From the NCBI GenBank assembly GCA_000720375.1, contig JOAA01000002.1, positions 186,001-250,000 on the forward strand: a DNA stretch of 64,000 nt. Direction: 5' to 3'. The position numbers and the translations under genes are program-made. The notes under the pieces are model-generated. The model was not told the DNA's origin, searched no databases, and was given only the letters and a program-made list of their open reading frames with translations. Each line of letters opens with the position of its first letter. Within the stretch, counting starts at the first letter, position 1. This DNA is from Rhodococcus rhodnii. GTDB lineage: Bacteria > Actinomycetota > Actinomycetes > Mycobacteriales > Pseudonocardiaceae. This document shows, in pieces, positions 34,995 to 44,014 of this stretch.

Positions 34995-35413
34995 TTCGCG
35001 ACCTGTTCGACGAGCACGTCGTGCACGAGGTCGGCGAGCTCCGCGCTGTCCTTCGCACGCGCCTCCAACGGGCGCCGGTACAGCACGATCCGTGCGCTGG
35101 TCGGATTGCCACGCCTGTCCATGCCCGCGGGGACAAGACGGGCCAACGGGATACCGCCGTCGGCCAGCACACCGTCCTGCGGCGGGGCGCCAGGCGGCTC
35201 GATCTCCGGAACGTCGTCGACCGCGACATCGAGCTTGGTCAGCTCGGTCCGCCAGCGCGCCTCGATCGGCTCGAGGGCGTCCAGCACAAGCGCGTCGAAC
35301 TTCTCCGCCCGAGTGCTTGCGGCCGGCAGCGTCGCCGGGTAAAGAGGTCCGCGCATGCCACGACCATGCCGATCCCGTCCACGACGTGACGAGCGACGAC
35401 GGGGCGTGACCAC
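34952..35413 (-). CDS. Zincin-like metallopeptidase family protein with degenerate HExxH
   Basis: A 153-residue protein that by position corresponds to Rv3259. The core is RAEKFDALVLDALEPIEARW, then PTSARIVLYRRPLEARA, and a C-terminal LADLVHDVLVEQVANYL. In the wider family this last helix carries HExxH; here it reads His-Asp-Val-Leu-Val-Glu-Gln, so classical zinc binding is lost and activity is doubtful. Start choice is uncertain: GTG 35413 follows GGAGG by 10 nt, while ATG 35356 (MRGPLYPATL) would remove a very basic extension. It is divergent from the DUF3499-type gene. Confidence 0.7.
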   Translation of the reverse strand: MVTPRRRSSRRGRDRHGRGMRGPLYPATLPAASTRAEKFDALVLDALEPIEARWRTELTKLDVAVDDVPEIEPPGAPPQDGVLADGGIPLARLVPAGMDRRGNPTSARIVLYRRPLEARAKDSAELADLVHDVLVEQVANYLSVDPDAIEGGA

Positions 35414-35519
35414 GTTTCGAACACCTCCATGCATGTGCTTAGGACAAACAGGGTACTGGGGGCGTGTCGCCGGTGTGCCTGGCTGCCCGCCGAGGAGAAA
35501 CGCGCTATCGTCCACGATC

Positions 35520-35879
35520 GTGCGGAATGTGCGGCGTTGTTCGCGGACCGGGTGTGTGAATCCGGCCGTCGCGACGCTGACCTACGCCTACGCGGACTCC
35601 ACCGCGGTAGTCGGCCCGCTCGCCACGTACTCCGAACCGCATAGCTACGACCTATGCGAAGAGCACGCGATGCGGCTGACCGCCCCCCGGGGCTGGGACG
35701 TGGTCAGGTACGACGGCGAATTCGCCGCACCTGAGCCATCTCACGACGATCTGACCGCGCTGGCCGAGGCCGTGCGTGAGGCCGGCCGCCCGGACCGGCC
35801 GGTGCCGTCGCCCGACCAGGACACGCCCAACGGCAGGCGCGGGCACCTGCGGGTGCTGCCCGACCCCGTCACGGAATAG
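35520..35879 (+). CDS. DUF3499 family protein (Rv3258c-like)
   Basis: A 119-residue conserved actinobacterial protein of unknown function. The conserved core is RRCSRTGCVNPAVATLTYAY, then SYDLCEEHAMRLTAPRGWDV; two Cys pairs (C-x4-C and LCEEH) with a His look like a zinc-binding site. The tail from about residue 75 is variable and charged. GTG 35520 is selected because TATCGT lies 8 nt upstream and the conserved region begins right after; the frame is open to 35355. It precedes manB by 48 bp, so probable cotranscription with the mannose genes. Confidence 0.8.
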   Translation: MRNVRRCSRTGCVNPAVATLTYAYADSTAVVGPLATYSEPHSYDLCEEHAMRLTAPRGWDVVRYDGEFAAPEPSHDDLTALAEAVREAGRPDRPVPSPDQDTPNGRRGHLRVLPDPVTE

Positions 35880-35927
35880 CCGACCTAATAGGCTCCCTGG
35901 CAGGACGATCCGACCCCGGGAGAGCTT

Positions 35928-37277
35928 GTGCGTGACCTGTCCGCCATCTTCAAGGCATACGACATCCGCGGCTTGGTGGGCGAGCAGCTCGACGCCGACG
36001 TGGTCCGTGAGATCGGCGCCGCGTTCGCGCGCCTGGTCGGCGGCCCGGCCGTAGTCATCGGTCACGACATGCGTGACTCGTCGCCCGGCCTGTCAGGCGC
36101 GTTCGCCGAGGGTGTCACGCGTGAGGGCGTCGATGTCGTCAGCATCGGCCTGGCGAGCACCGACATGCTGTACTTCGCCTCCGGCGACCTGAACCTGCCT
36201 GGCGCGATGTTCACCGCGAGCCACAACCCCGCCGCGTACAACGGGATCAAGGTCTGCCGCGCGGGAGCCGCGCCGATCGGCCAGGACAGCGGGCTGGCCG
36301 ACATCCAGCGTGACGTCGAGCAGGGCATGCCCGAGTCGGGCGCGACGCCGGGCGCGGTCGAGCAGCGCGAGATGCTCGACGCGTACGCCGCCTACCTGCG
36401 CAGGCTCGTGGATCTGTCGAGCAGCCGTCCGCTGAAGATCGTGGTGGACGCGGGCAACGGCATGGGCGGCTACACCGTGCCCAAGGTCTTCGAGGGCCTG
36501 CCGATCGAGATCGTCCCGATGTACTTCGAGCTGGACGGCTCGTTCCCGAACCACGAGGCCAACCCGCTGGACCCGCGCAACATCGTTGACCTGCAGGCAA
36601 AGGTCCGCGAGGTGGACGCGGACGCCGGGCTTGCGTTCGACGGCGATGCCGACCGCTGCTTCGTGGTCGACGAGAACGGCGACCCGGTCTCGCCGAGCGC
36701 GATCACCGCGCTGGTCGCCACCCGTGAGCTGGCCAAGGAGCCGGGCTCGACGATCATCTACAACCTGATCACCTCCAAGGCGGTGCCGGAGATCGTCACC
36801 GAGCACGGCGGCAAGCCGGTCCGCACCCGCGTCGGGCACTCGTTCATCAAGCAGGAGATGGCCAAGACCGACGCGATCTTCGGCGGCGAGCACTCCGCGC
36901 ACTACTACTTCCGCGACTTCTGGCGTGCCGACACCGGCATGCTGGCCGCGCTGCACGTCCTGGCCGCGCTCGGCGAGCAGGACGGCCCGCTGTCCGCGCT
37001 GACGGCCGGATATGCCCGCTATGCCGCCTCGGGTGAGATCAACTCGACGGTCGACGACCAGAAGGGGCGCCTGGCCGCGGTCAAGGAGACGTATTCCGGC
37101 CAGGACGGCGTCACGATCGACGAGCTGGACGGTCTGACAGTCGAGCTGCCTTCCGGCGCGTGGTTCAACTTGCGGCCGTCGAACACCGAACCGCTGTTGC
37201 GGCTCAACATCGAGGCGCCGGATGAGGCGGCGGTGGCCGCGCTGCGTGACGAGGTGCTCACCATCGTCCGCGGTTAG
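35928..37277 (+). CDS. manB: Phosphomannomutase/phosphoglucomutase
   Basis: A 449-residue alpha-D-phosphohexomutase that converts mannose-6-phosphate to mannose-1-phosphate (and probably glucose phosphates). It begins LSAIFKAYDIRG. The phosphoserine loop is MFTASHNPAAYNGIK, the metal loop DGDADRCFVVDENGD, the sugar-binding loop GGEHSAHYYFRD and the C-terminal phosphate-binding RPSNTEPLLRLNIEA. GTG 35928 follows GGGAGAG. It supplies ManC. Downstream are the Trm112-like, Rv3256c-like and manA genes, all same-strand and closely spaced, forming a mannose operon like that of mycobacteria. Confidence 0.95.
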   Translation: MRDLSAIFKAYDIRGLVGEQLDADVVREIGAAFARLVGGPAVVIGHDMRDSSPGLSGAFAEGVTREGVDVVSIGLASTDMLYFASGDLNLPGAMFTASHNPAAYNGIKVCRAGAAPIGQDSGLADIQRDVEQGMPESGATPGAVEQREMLDAYAAYLRRLVDLSSSRPLKIVVDAGNGMGGYTVPKVFEGLPIEIVPMYFELDGSFPNHEANPLDPRNIVDLQAKVREVDADAGLAFDGDADRCFVVDENGDPVSPSAITALVATRELAKEPGSTIIYNLITSKAVPEIVTEHGGKPVRTRVGHSFIKQEMAKTDAIFGGEHSAHYYFRDFWRADTGMLAALHVLAALGEQDGPLSALTAGYARYAASGEINSTVDDQKGRLAAVKETYSGQDGVTIDELDGLTVELPSGAWFNLRPSNTEPLLRLNIEAPDEAAVAALRDEVLTIVRG

Positions 37278-37308
37278 GCCACACTGGAGAGTGGGAGAAG
37301 GAGGAATC

Positions 37309-37518
37309 GTGGCCGTTCAGCTCGATCCGCAGTTGCTCGACATCCTTGCCTGCCCGTCCGACGATCACGCGGCGCTGCGCCCTGGCACCCCGGACGACCC
37401 GGAGGCCGACGCGCTCACGTGCACTTCGTGCGGTCGCCAGTACCCGGTGACCGACGGCATCCCCGTGCTGCTGCTCGACGAGGCGACGCAACCGACGGAT
37501 TCGCAACCCGCGGAGTGA
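37309..37518 (+). CDS. Trm112-like (UPF0434-type) small zinc-ribbon protein
   Basis: A 69-residue protein with LDPQLLDILACPSDDHAAL, CTSCGRQYPVTDGIPVLL and an acidic tail, the pattern of Trm112/YcaR-type proteins. Only three cysteines are present (ACPSDD lacks the second Cys of the first knuckle), so zinc binding may be altered. Related proteins activate methyltransferases. The start is GTG 37309 behind GGAGAAGGAGG; the upstream open frame belongs to the shadow of manB. It overlaps or nearly overlaps the next gene. Confidence 0.82.
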   Translation: MAVQLDPQLLDILACPSDDHAALRPGTPDDPEADALTCTSCGRQYPVTDGIPVLLLDEATQPTDSQPAE

Positions 37519-37523
37519 GTCCG

Positions 37524-38615
37524 GTGGCTGACGACACCTTGCTGGACGACCCCGCCCGGCTCTCCGAGGTGGACACCGACGGCGTGCTACGCGCCGCCGC
37601 GCGGGCCGGTGCCCAGGTCCGGTCGGTCGTGGAGATGGCCGGGGAACTGGGCGTCGAGCGGGCTCTTGCCGACGTCCGTCCGCGTGCGCTGCTGATCGTG
37701 ACCAGGCCGGGGCACGGTGGCGCCATCGCGGATCTGCTGGTGGCGCTGCTCGGTCCGGCATGCCCGGTGCCTGTGGTCGTCGTCGACGAGGTGCCCGGCT
37801 GGGTCGGACCCTTGGACGTAGTGATTACACACACAGAAGATCCGGGGGATCGCGTCCTCGCCGAGTCCATCGGCCGTGCGACGCGCTACGGCGCCACGGT
37901 CGTGGTCACGGCGCCACCGGACGGTCCGGTCGCCGCCGCGGGCGCGGGCAGGGCGTTCCTGTTGCCGCCGCGCGTGCCCGTTCCGCCCGGATTCGCCTTC
38001 CCCAGGGCGTTCGCGGCCGGCCTGTTGACCTTGCGGACGATGGGCCTGCTGCGCACCGACATCGACGGCCTCGCCGACGAGCTCGACAAGGAGGCGGAGA
38101 AGGACCACCCAGCTCACGAGTCGTTTGTCAACCCAGCGAAATCCCTGGCCCTGCGCTTGTTCGACCGGGTCCCGCTACTGTGGGGACTGGACCCGGCGGC
38201 GACTGCGGTGGCTTCGCACGCGCGTCACGTGCTGGCCGCGCATGCCGGGTTTGTCTGTGATGTCGGCTCATATGCCGACGCGCAGACCCGGTTCGCGTTG
38301 CACCGGGCGGCCGTACGATCGACGTCCGGTCAAGGTATCTTCGACGATCCGGACGACTTCGCCGGCGACCCGACAGCGATGCTGCGGGTGCAGCTGCTGG
38401 CGATCAGCTCCGGACCGGCGGCGGACGCGGCGCGGCACATGGCCGCGGACACGTTGCCGGGTGCGGACGTACTGGTACCCGCCGAAGAGGTCGGCGCGGA
38501 CGAGCCGGTCAGGGCTGCCGTGCTCGCGCTGCGCTTCGAACTCGCGGCGCTGTATCTCGGCCTCGCGGCCGGGACGATCGGCGGATCGGGCCGGTACGCC
38601 TCCGCTGGCGTCTGA
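37524..38615 (+). CDS. SIS/phosphoglucose isomerase C-terminal-like protein (Rv3256c-like)
   Basis: A 363-residue protein located, as in mycobacteria, between manB and manA. The sequence has an SIS-like alternating alpha/beta pattern (PRALLIVTRPGHGGAIADLL, then VVVVDEVPGWVGPLDVVITH) and a helical C-terminal half, but lacks obvious catalytic motifs of phosphoglucose isomerase. Its function is unknown; a role in sugar-phosphate isomerisation or its control is inferred from place only. GTG 37524 has GGAG 8 nt upstream; GTG 37515, overlapping the preceding stop, is the alternative. Confidence 0.75.
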   Translation: MADDTLLDDPARLSEVDTDGVLRAAARAGAQVRSVVEMAGELGVERALADVRPRALLIVTRPGHGGAIADLLVALLGPACPVPVVVVDEVPGWVGPLDVVITHTEDPGDRVLAESIGRATRYGATVVVTAPPDGPVAAAGAGRAFLLPPRVPVPPGFAFPRAFAAGLLTLRTMGLLRTDIDGLADELDKEAEKDHPAHESFVNPAKSLALRLFDRVPLLWGLDPAATAVASHARHVLAAHAGFVCDVGSYADAQTRFALHRAAVRSTSGQGIFDDPDDFAGDPTAMLRVQLLAISSGPAADAARHMAADTLPGADVLVPAEEVGADEPVRAAVLALRFELAALYLGLAAGTIGGSGRYASAGV

Positions 38616-38632
38616 CTAGGGAGAGTTTGAGA

Positions 38633-39844
38633 GTGGAGTTGCTGCGCAACGCTGTGCGGCCCTATGCATGGGGGTCGCGCACGACCATTGCCGAGTTGCT
38701 GGGGCGGCCCGTGCCGGCGCCACACCCGGAGGCGGAGCTGTGGATGGGCGCGCACCCCGGCGACCCGTCGCGCGTCGACGACGAACGGTCGCTGCTCGAA
38801 CTCGTGGAAACGGATCCCATTGGCCAGCTCGGCCCGGACTGCGCCGACCGGTGGGGCAACCGGCTGCCGTTCCTGCTGAAGATCCTCGCCGCCGAAGAGG
38901 CGCTGAGCATGCAGGCTCACCCGTCGGCCGAGCAGGCCCGTGAAGGCTACGAACGCGAGGAAGCCGCCGGCATCCCGCGCGACGCGAAGAACCGCAACTA
39001 CCCGGATCCGACCGCGAAGCCCGAGCTGATCTGCGCGCTGACGGAGTTCCACGCGCTCGCCGGCTTCCGCGACCCGCACGAGACCGTGCGGCTGCTGCGC
39101 ACGCTGGAGACCCCCGGGCTGGCGCCGTACACGTCGCTGCTGGAGGGACAGCCGGACTCCGACGGCCTGCGCGCGCTGTTCACGACGTGGATCACGCTGC
39201 CGCAGACCTCGCTGGACGTGCTGCTGCCGGAACTGCTGGACGTCTGCGTCACGCACGTGAAGGAACACGGCGAGTTCGACCTGGAGTGCCGCACGATCCT
39301 CGAACTCGGCGAAGCGCACGAAGGCGACGCGGGCGTGCTGGCCGCGTTGCTGCTCAACCGGATCGTGCTGCAGCCGGGCGAGGCGATCTTCCTGCCCGCC
39401 GGGAACCTGCACACGTACCTGCACGGCACCGGCGTGGAAATCCTGGCGAACTCGGACAACATCCTGCGCGGCGGGCTGACGCCCAAGCACGTCGACGTGC
39501 CGGAGTTGTTGCGGGTACTGGACTTCAGCTGCGGCGAGATGCCCGTACTGCGGGGTTCGCACGTGATGCCGCGGATGTGGAACTACCCGACGCCCGCGCC
39601 GGAGTTCGAGCTGTCCCGGCTGGAGTGGGCGCACGACGAGCGCGACCCGGTCGACCTGGTGTGCGCCGGACCGCAGATCCTGATCTGCACGGCCGGTGCC
39701 GTCCGGCTGCTGGAATCCGACGGCAACAAGGTCGAACTCGGCCGAGGCCAGTCCGCGTGGCTGCCTGCGTGCAACCCGGACGTCCAAGTCATCCCGGTCG
39801 AAGGCGCACCGGCCCAGGTTTTCCGGGCGACCGCCGGTTCATGA
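38633..39844 (+). CDS. manA: Mannose-6-phosphate isomerase, class I
   Basis: A 403-residue zinc enzyme interconverting fructose-6-phosphate and mannose-6-phosphate, the entry step to GDP-mannose. The start MELLRNAVRPYAWGS is typical. Zinc ligands are in LSMQAHPSAEQA (Gln, His), AKPELICAL (Glu) and the later GNLHTYLHGTGVEIL (His), and the arginine-containing RGGLTPKHVDVPELL follows. GTG 38633 is preferred over the in-frame TTG 38627 because GGGAGAG lies 7 nt upstream. It closes the manB-manA cluster. Confidence 0.94.
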   Translation: MELLRNAVRPYAWGSRTTIAELLGRPVPAPHPEAELWMGAHPGDPSRVDDERSLLELVETDPIGQLGPDCADRWGNRLPFLLKILAAEEALSMQAHPSAEQAREGYEREEAAGIPRDAKNRNYPDPTAKPELICALTEFHALAGFRDPHETVRLLRTLETPGLAPYTSLLEGQPDSDGLRALFTTWITLPQTSLDVLLPELLDVCVTHVKEHGEFDLECRTILELGEAHEGDAGVLAALLLNRIVLQPGEAIFLPAGNLHTYLHGTGVEILANSDNILRGGLTPKHVDVPELLRVLDFSCGEMPVLRGSHVMPRMWNYPTPAPEFELSRLEWAHDERDPVDLVCAGPQILICTAGAVRLLESDGNKVELGRGQSAWLPACNPDVQVIPVEGAPAQVFRATAGS

Positions 39845-39896
39845 CCATCGTGGTTTAGGGTTCGACCGGACAATCCGGACGGCTCTGGGAGGGCAC

Positions 39897-40820
39897 GTGT
39901 CTGCAGGGGGCGGGACGAAGGCGATCATCGCCGCGCTGCTGGCGAACGCGGGCATCGCGATCGCGAAGTTCGTCGGGTTCTTGATCACGGGTTCCTCCTC
40001 GATGCTGGCGGAGTCCGTGCACTCGGTGGCCGACACGTCCAACCAGGGCCTGTTGCTGCTCGGGCAGAAGACCGCGCGGCGCGCGGCCAACACGGCCCAC
40101 CCGTTCGGCTACGGCCGTGACCGGTACTTCTACTCGTTCATCGTGGCGCTGATGCTCTTCACGCTGGGCTCGGCGTTCGCGCTGTACGAGGGCATCCACA
40201 AGATCCAGCACCCCGAGGCGCTGACCTCGCCGGTGGTCGCGGTGGTCATTCTGGTGGTCGCGATCATCCTGGAGACCTTCAGCTTCCGGACCGCGATCGT
40301 GGAATCCCGCCTGATCAAGGGCGACGCGACCTGGTGGCAGTTCATCCGCCAGTCCCGTACCCCGGAACTCCCGGTGGTCCTGCTCGAGGACGCCGGCGCG
40401 TTGTTCGGCCTGGTCTTCGCACTGATCGGCGTCGGCCTCGCGACGATCACCGGCGACCCGGTCTGGGACGCCGTGGGCACGCTGATGATCGGTGTGCTGC
40501 TCGGCGTGATCGCGATCATCCTGATCATCGAGATGAAGAGCCTGCTGATCGGCGAGGGCGCCACCCCTCGTGAGCTGGACACCATCATCGACGAGATCGC
40601 CGCTGGCCGGATCGAGCGCGTGATCCACGTGAAGACCCAGTACATGGGGCCGGATGAGCTTCTCGTGGCGGCCAAGGTGGCTTTGACGCCCGGGCTTTCG
40701 GTGGAGGAGGTCGCGCAGGCGATCGACGATGCCGAGCACCGGATCCGCGCCAAGGTTCCGGCGGCGCGGTTGATCTACCTGGAACCGGACCTGTACCGCA
40801 GCGCCAAAGCAGCTACCTGA
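39897..40820 (+). CDS. Cation diffusion facilitator family transporter
   Basis: A 307-residue inner-membrane metal/proton antiporter with about six helices. Metal-site signatures are SSSMLAESVHSVADTSNQ in TM2 (His and Asp of the canonical site) and VLLEDAGALFGLVFALIG in TM5, and a cytoplasmic C-terminal domain with KVALTPGLSVEEVAQAID. The likely substrates are Zn, Mn or Fe. The HPFGYGRDRYFYSFIV block is typical of the FieF-like branch. GTG 39897 follows GGGAGG closely; a TAGGGT box is at 39856-39861. The preceding manA ends 52 bp upstream. Confidence 0.9.
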   Translation: MSAGGGTKAIIAALLANAGIAIAKFVGFLITGSSSMLAESVHSVADTSNQGLLLLGQKTARRAANTAHPFGYGRDRYFYSFIVALMLFTLGSAFALYEGIHKIQHPEALTSPVVAVVILVVAIILETFSFRTAIVESRLIKGDATWWQFIRQSRTPELPVVLLEDAGALFGLVFALIGVGLATITGDPVWDAVGTLMIGVLLGVIAIILIIEMKSLLIGEGATPRELDTIIDEIAAGRIERVIHVKTQYMGPDELLVAAKVALTPGLSVEEVAQAIDDAEHRIRAKVPAARLIYLEPDLYRSAKAAT

Positions 40821-40828
40821 TCCACCGG

Positions 40829-40873
40829 GCGATGCCCCCGACGCGGCTCCTGTAGTGGCGTTGGGGGCATCGC
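40829..40873 (+). terminator. Terminator hairpin after the cation transporter gene
   Basis: GCGATGCCCCCGACGC (40829-40844) pairs with GCGTTGGGGGCATCGC (40858-40873) over 16 positions with one G.T wobble and a 13-nt loop, and is followed by TTTG. It begins 9 bp after the stop codon. Confidence 0.8.
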
Positions 40874-41022
40874 TTTGCCGCTGACCTGCGCTGACTTCGG
40901 CGCGTCCAAAACTGTCGTACCCCTGCGGTAACGTGAAAAACAAGGGATCCCCTTGGGGGAATTGTCGATGCGGTAGGGCGCGGCCAAGGCCCGCTGCCTG
41001 CCGGGCGATTGGCTTGGGGACA

Positions 41023-41126
41023 CGCCGAGCGGCAGCCCTAGAGAGCCACCGAGCGACAGCATGGGGGTGGGGGAGCCGCCGAGCGGAGCCGCCGAGCGCA
41101 GCTCTGGGGAGCCGCCGAGCTGCAGG
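41023..41126. repeat. Cluster of short GC-rich repeats in a 370-bp gap
   Basis: The core GCC(G/A)CCGAGC with a following GCAGC-like end occurs at about 41044, 41074, 41087 and 41110, with a shorter copy at 41023. Spacing is irregular. The surrounding gap (40874-41245) holds no convincing gene; GGTAACGT near 40928 and TTGACG near 41209 are possible promoter parts but I cannot pair them confidently. Confidence 0.6.
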
Positions 41127-41245
41127 CTGGCGACTGGCCGGAACCGGACAAACCCCCGGATCGGAGTACCTCCTGCGCCCGATCGTGATCGCTGCCGCGT
41201 AACCTCTGTTGACGCACTAGTCGGGGTGTGTGTGAGGAGGCAACG

Positions 41246-42763
41246 TTGCCAGGTACTGGCTTGTGGCGGACGAAAACCGTCGAACAGTCCATCGCGGACA
41301 CGGATGAACCGGATACCAAACTCCGCAGGAACCTCACCGCATGGGACCTCACGGTCTTCGGTGTCGCCGTCGTCATCGGTGCGGGCATCTTCACGCTGAC
41401 CGCTCGGACAGCTGGTGACCTGGCCGGTCCGTCGGTCGCGTTGGCGTTCGTGCTCGCGGCGATCGCGTGTGCGTTGGCCGCGTTGTGCTACGCGGAGTTC
41501 GCATCGACTGTTCCGGTGGCTGGGAGTGCGTACACCTTCTCGTACGCGACGTTCGGTGAGTTCGTCGCGTGGATCATCGGGTGGGACCTCGTGCTCGAGT
41601 TCGCGGTCGGTGCGGCCGCGGTCGGCAAGGGCTGGTCCGCGTATCTCCAGGTGGTGCTCGGGTACATCTTCGGCCCGGACGTGAAGACCACCGCCGAGAT
41701 CTTCGGGTTGACGGTCGACTGGGGTGCTTTGCTATTGGTCATCGTGCTGGCGTGGCTGCTCACCGTCGGCACCAAGCTGTCCAGCCGGGTCAGCCTCGTC
41801 ATCACCGGCATCAAGGTCGCCATCGTCCTGTTCGTCATCTTCTTCGGGTTGAGCTTCGTCAAGTCCGAGAACTACACGCCGTTCATCCCGGACGCCGCCC
41901 CGGCCGGTGCGACGAGTGCGACAGGGGTGGACCAGTCGTTGTTCTCCGCGCTCGCGGGCGGTGCGACGAGCACGTACGGCATCTTCGGTCTGCTGGCTGC
42001 CGCCAGCCTCGTTTTCTTCGCGTTCATCGGCTTCGACGTGGTCGCCACCACCGCCGAGGAGACCAAGCACCCGCAGCGCGCGGTGCCGCGGGGCATTCTC
42101 GGGTCCCTGGCCATCGTGACCGTTCTCTACGTCGGTGTTTCCCTTGTGGTGGTTGGCATGCAGCCCTACACCCAGCTGGCGACAAGCGCGGAACCCGAGG
42201 GGCGCAAGACTTTGGCGACGGCGTTCGCGGTCAATGGGCAGGACTGGGCCGCCAACGTCATCTCGATCGGTGCCTTGGCCGGTTTGACCACGGTCGTCAT
42301 GGTGTTGTTGCTCGGCCAGGTCCGTGTGTTGTTCGCGATGTCGCGGGACGGCCTGCTGCCGCGTGGCCTTGCCAAGACCGGAAAGCACGGCACGCCGGGC
42401 CGGGCGACTCTGCTCGTCGCCGTTCTCGTCGGCATCGCGGCCACGTTCTTCGAGGCCGACAAGCTTGAGGAAATGGTGAACGTCGGCACGTTGTTCGCGT
42501 TCATCCTGGTCTCGGCCGGTGTCTGGGTCCTGCGCAGGACCCGCCCCGATCTGCCGCGTGGCTTCCGCGTTCCGTGGGTGCCGCTGGTTCCGATTCTGGC
42601 GATCCTGGCCTGTCTGTGGCTGATGCTGAACCTGTCCGTGCTCACCTGGCTGCGGTTCATCGCGTGGATGGTCCTCGGCGTGATCGTGTACTTCGTGTAC
42701 AGCCGCAGGAACTCCTTGCTGGGCAAGCGAATGAAGGACGATGCCGACAACAGCGTGTCTTGA
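41246..42763 (+). CDS. APC superfamily amino acid permease
   Basis: A 505-residue polytopic transporter with about twelve helices. LTAWDLTVFGVAVVIGAGIF in TM1 contains the substrate-binding GAGIF motif of the APC family. SLVFFAFIGFDVVATTAEET in TM6 is typical of the cationic amino acid transporter branch, and the protein ends with a short cytoplasmic tail. TTG 41246 is chosen because GAGGAGG (41234-41240) lies 5 nt upstream; GTG 41228 would place the Shine-Dalgarno inside the gene. It overlaps the MutL-type gene by 23 bp, so the two are coupled. Substrate not determinable. Confidence 0.9.
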   Translation: MPGTGLWRTKTVEQSIADTDEPDTKLRRNLTAWDLTVFGVAVVIGAGIFTLTARTAGDLAGPSVALAFVLAAIACALAALCYAEFASTVPVAGSAYTFSYATFGEFVAWIIGWDLVLEFAVGAAAVGKGWSAYLQVVLGYIFGPDVKTTAEIFGLTVDWGALLLVIVLAWLLTVGTKLSSRVSLVITGIKVAIVLFVIFFGLSFVKSENYTPFIPDAAPAGATSATGVDQSLFSALAGGATSTYGIFGLLAAASLVFFAFIGFDVVATTAEETKHPQRAVPRGILGSLAIVTVLYVGVSLVVVGMQPYTQLATSAEPEGRKTLATAFAVNGQDWAANVISIGALAGLTTVVMVLLLGQVRVLFAMSRDGLLPRGLAKTGKHGTPGRATLLVAVLVGIAATFFEADKLEEMVNVGTLFAFILVSAGVWVLRRTRPDLPRGFRVPWVPLVPILAILACLWLMLNLSVLTWLRFIAWMVLGVIVYFVYSRRNSLLGKRMKDDADNSVS

Positions 42764-44003
42764 TGTCGGTTCGACGTGGACCAAGGGCGCGCTCGTCGGC
42801 GACGACGGCGCGCTTCTGGCCACGGCACAACACGCCACGACCCCGCCGGAAGTCCTCGACGGGGTCAAGGCAGTCCTCAAGGAACTCGGCGGCGCCGATC
42901 AGGTGCTCGCCTGTTCCTCGGCCGGCGGCGGGCTGCGGCTCGCCGTGGTCGGTCATGAACGCCTGATCAGCGCGGAAGCCGGGCATCGGGTCGCGTTGTC
43001 CGCCGGCGCCAAGGTCGTCCACGTCTCCGCGGGCGAGTTGGACGGCGCGGGGATCCGTGCGCTCAGGGACGCCGAGCCGGACGTCGTGCTGTTGGTCGGC
43101 GGAACTGACGGCGGTGACGCGAAAGTGCTGCTGCACAACGCGGCCGCGTTGGCACGTAACCGGATTCGGCCGCCGATCGTGCTCGCGGGCAACCAGCACG
43201 CCAGGCTGGAAGCGCTCGAAACCCTGACCGGGCGCACGGTCGTGCCGACCGCGAACGTCCTGCCGGACGTGGGTGAGCTCGAGCCGGGTCCGGCGCGCGC
43301 GGCGATCCGGCAGGTCTTCCTGAACCATGTGATCGGCGGCAAACGCTTGTCCCGTGGGACGAAATTCCGCGAACTGGTCAAGGCGGTCACGCCCGATGCC
43401 GTGCTCAACGGCGTCTCCCAGCTCGCGAGTGAGGACGCCGTGCTCGTTGTGGACGTCGGCGGCGCGACGACCGATGTCTACTCGGCAGTGTCCACACAGG
43501 ACGAGGAGGATCGCGCGGTCGGTTTGCCGCAGGACCGGCGGACGGTCGAAGGCGACATCGGGATGCGGTGGTCCGCGCCGGGAATCGTCGCGGAGGCCGA
43601 AGCGGAACGACTGGCTGCCGAAGGCCTGGCCGAGTTCGCCGAGCGGCGCGCGAGCAACGTCGGCTTCGTGCCGGACACGCCTGAAGAGTCCGAAGTGGAC
43701 ATCAAACTGGCCGGTCTGGCCGCGATCATCGCGATCCGCAGGCACCTGCGGCTCGTCGAAGGCAGGCTCGGGCCGCGTGGCGCGGGCCTGCTTGTGTTGT
43801 CCGGCGGCGTATTCCGGCACGCCGAGGACATCGGCGCGGTTGTGGACGCACTCCGGGCGGATCCTGTGCTGCGGCCCGCCATCAAAGCGGCGCGAATCGT
43901 CGTCGACCGGGATTACGTGCTCGCTCCTGCCGGATTGCTCGCGCAGAACGGTCAGGTCGAGGCCGCGCGACGACTGTTGACCACGATTCAGGGAGATCGG
44001 TAG
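42741..44003 (+). CDS. MutL/GlmL-type protein (glutamate mutase-associated ASKHA family)
   Basis: A 420-residue protein of the MutL/GlmL family. ACLDVGSTWTKGALV at the N-terminus and VLVVDVGGATTDVYSAV near residue 235 are the two phosphate-binding loops of the actin/Hsp70 ATPase fold, and LLVGGTDGGDAKVLLHNA is diagnostic of this family. Members occur with B12-dependent glutamate mutase (GlmS-GlmE) and are thought to reactivate it. No mutase subunit is present nearby, so it is an orphan here, coupled by a 23-bp overlap to an amino acid permease. The start is ATG 42741. Confidence 0.85.
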   Translation: MPTTACLDVGSTWTKGALVGDDGALLATAQHATTPPEVLDGVKAVLKELGGADQVLACSSAGGGLRLAVVGHERLISAEAGHRVALSAGAKVVHVSAGELDGAGIRALRDAEPDVVLLVGGTDGGDAKVLLHNAAALARNRIRPPIVLAGNQHARLEALETLTGRTVVPTANVLPDVGELEPGPARAAIRQVFLNHVIGGKRLSRGTKFRELVKAVTPDAVLNGVSQLASEDAVLVVDVGGATTDVYSAVSTQDEEDRAVGLPQDRRTVEGDIGMRWSAPGIVAEAEAERLAAEGLAEFAERRASNVGFVPDTPEESEVDIKLAGLAAIIAIRRHLRLVEGRLGPRGAGLLVLSGGVFRHAEDIGAVVDALRADPVLRPAIKAARIVVDRDYVLAPAGLLAQNGQVEAARRLLTTIQGDR

Positions 44004-44014
44004 CTTCGTGCGCT

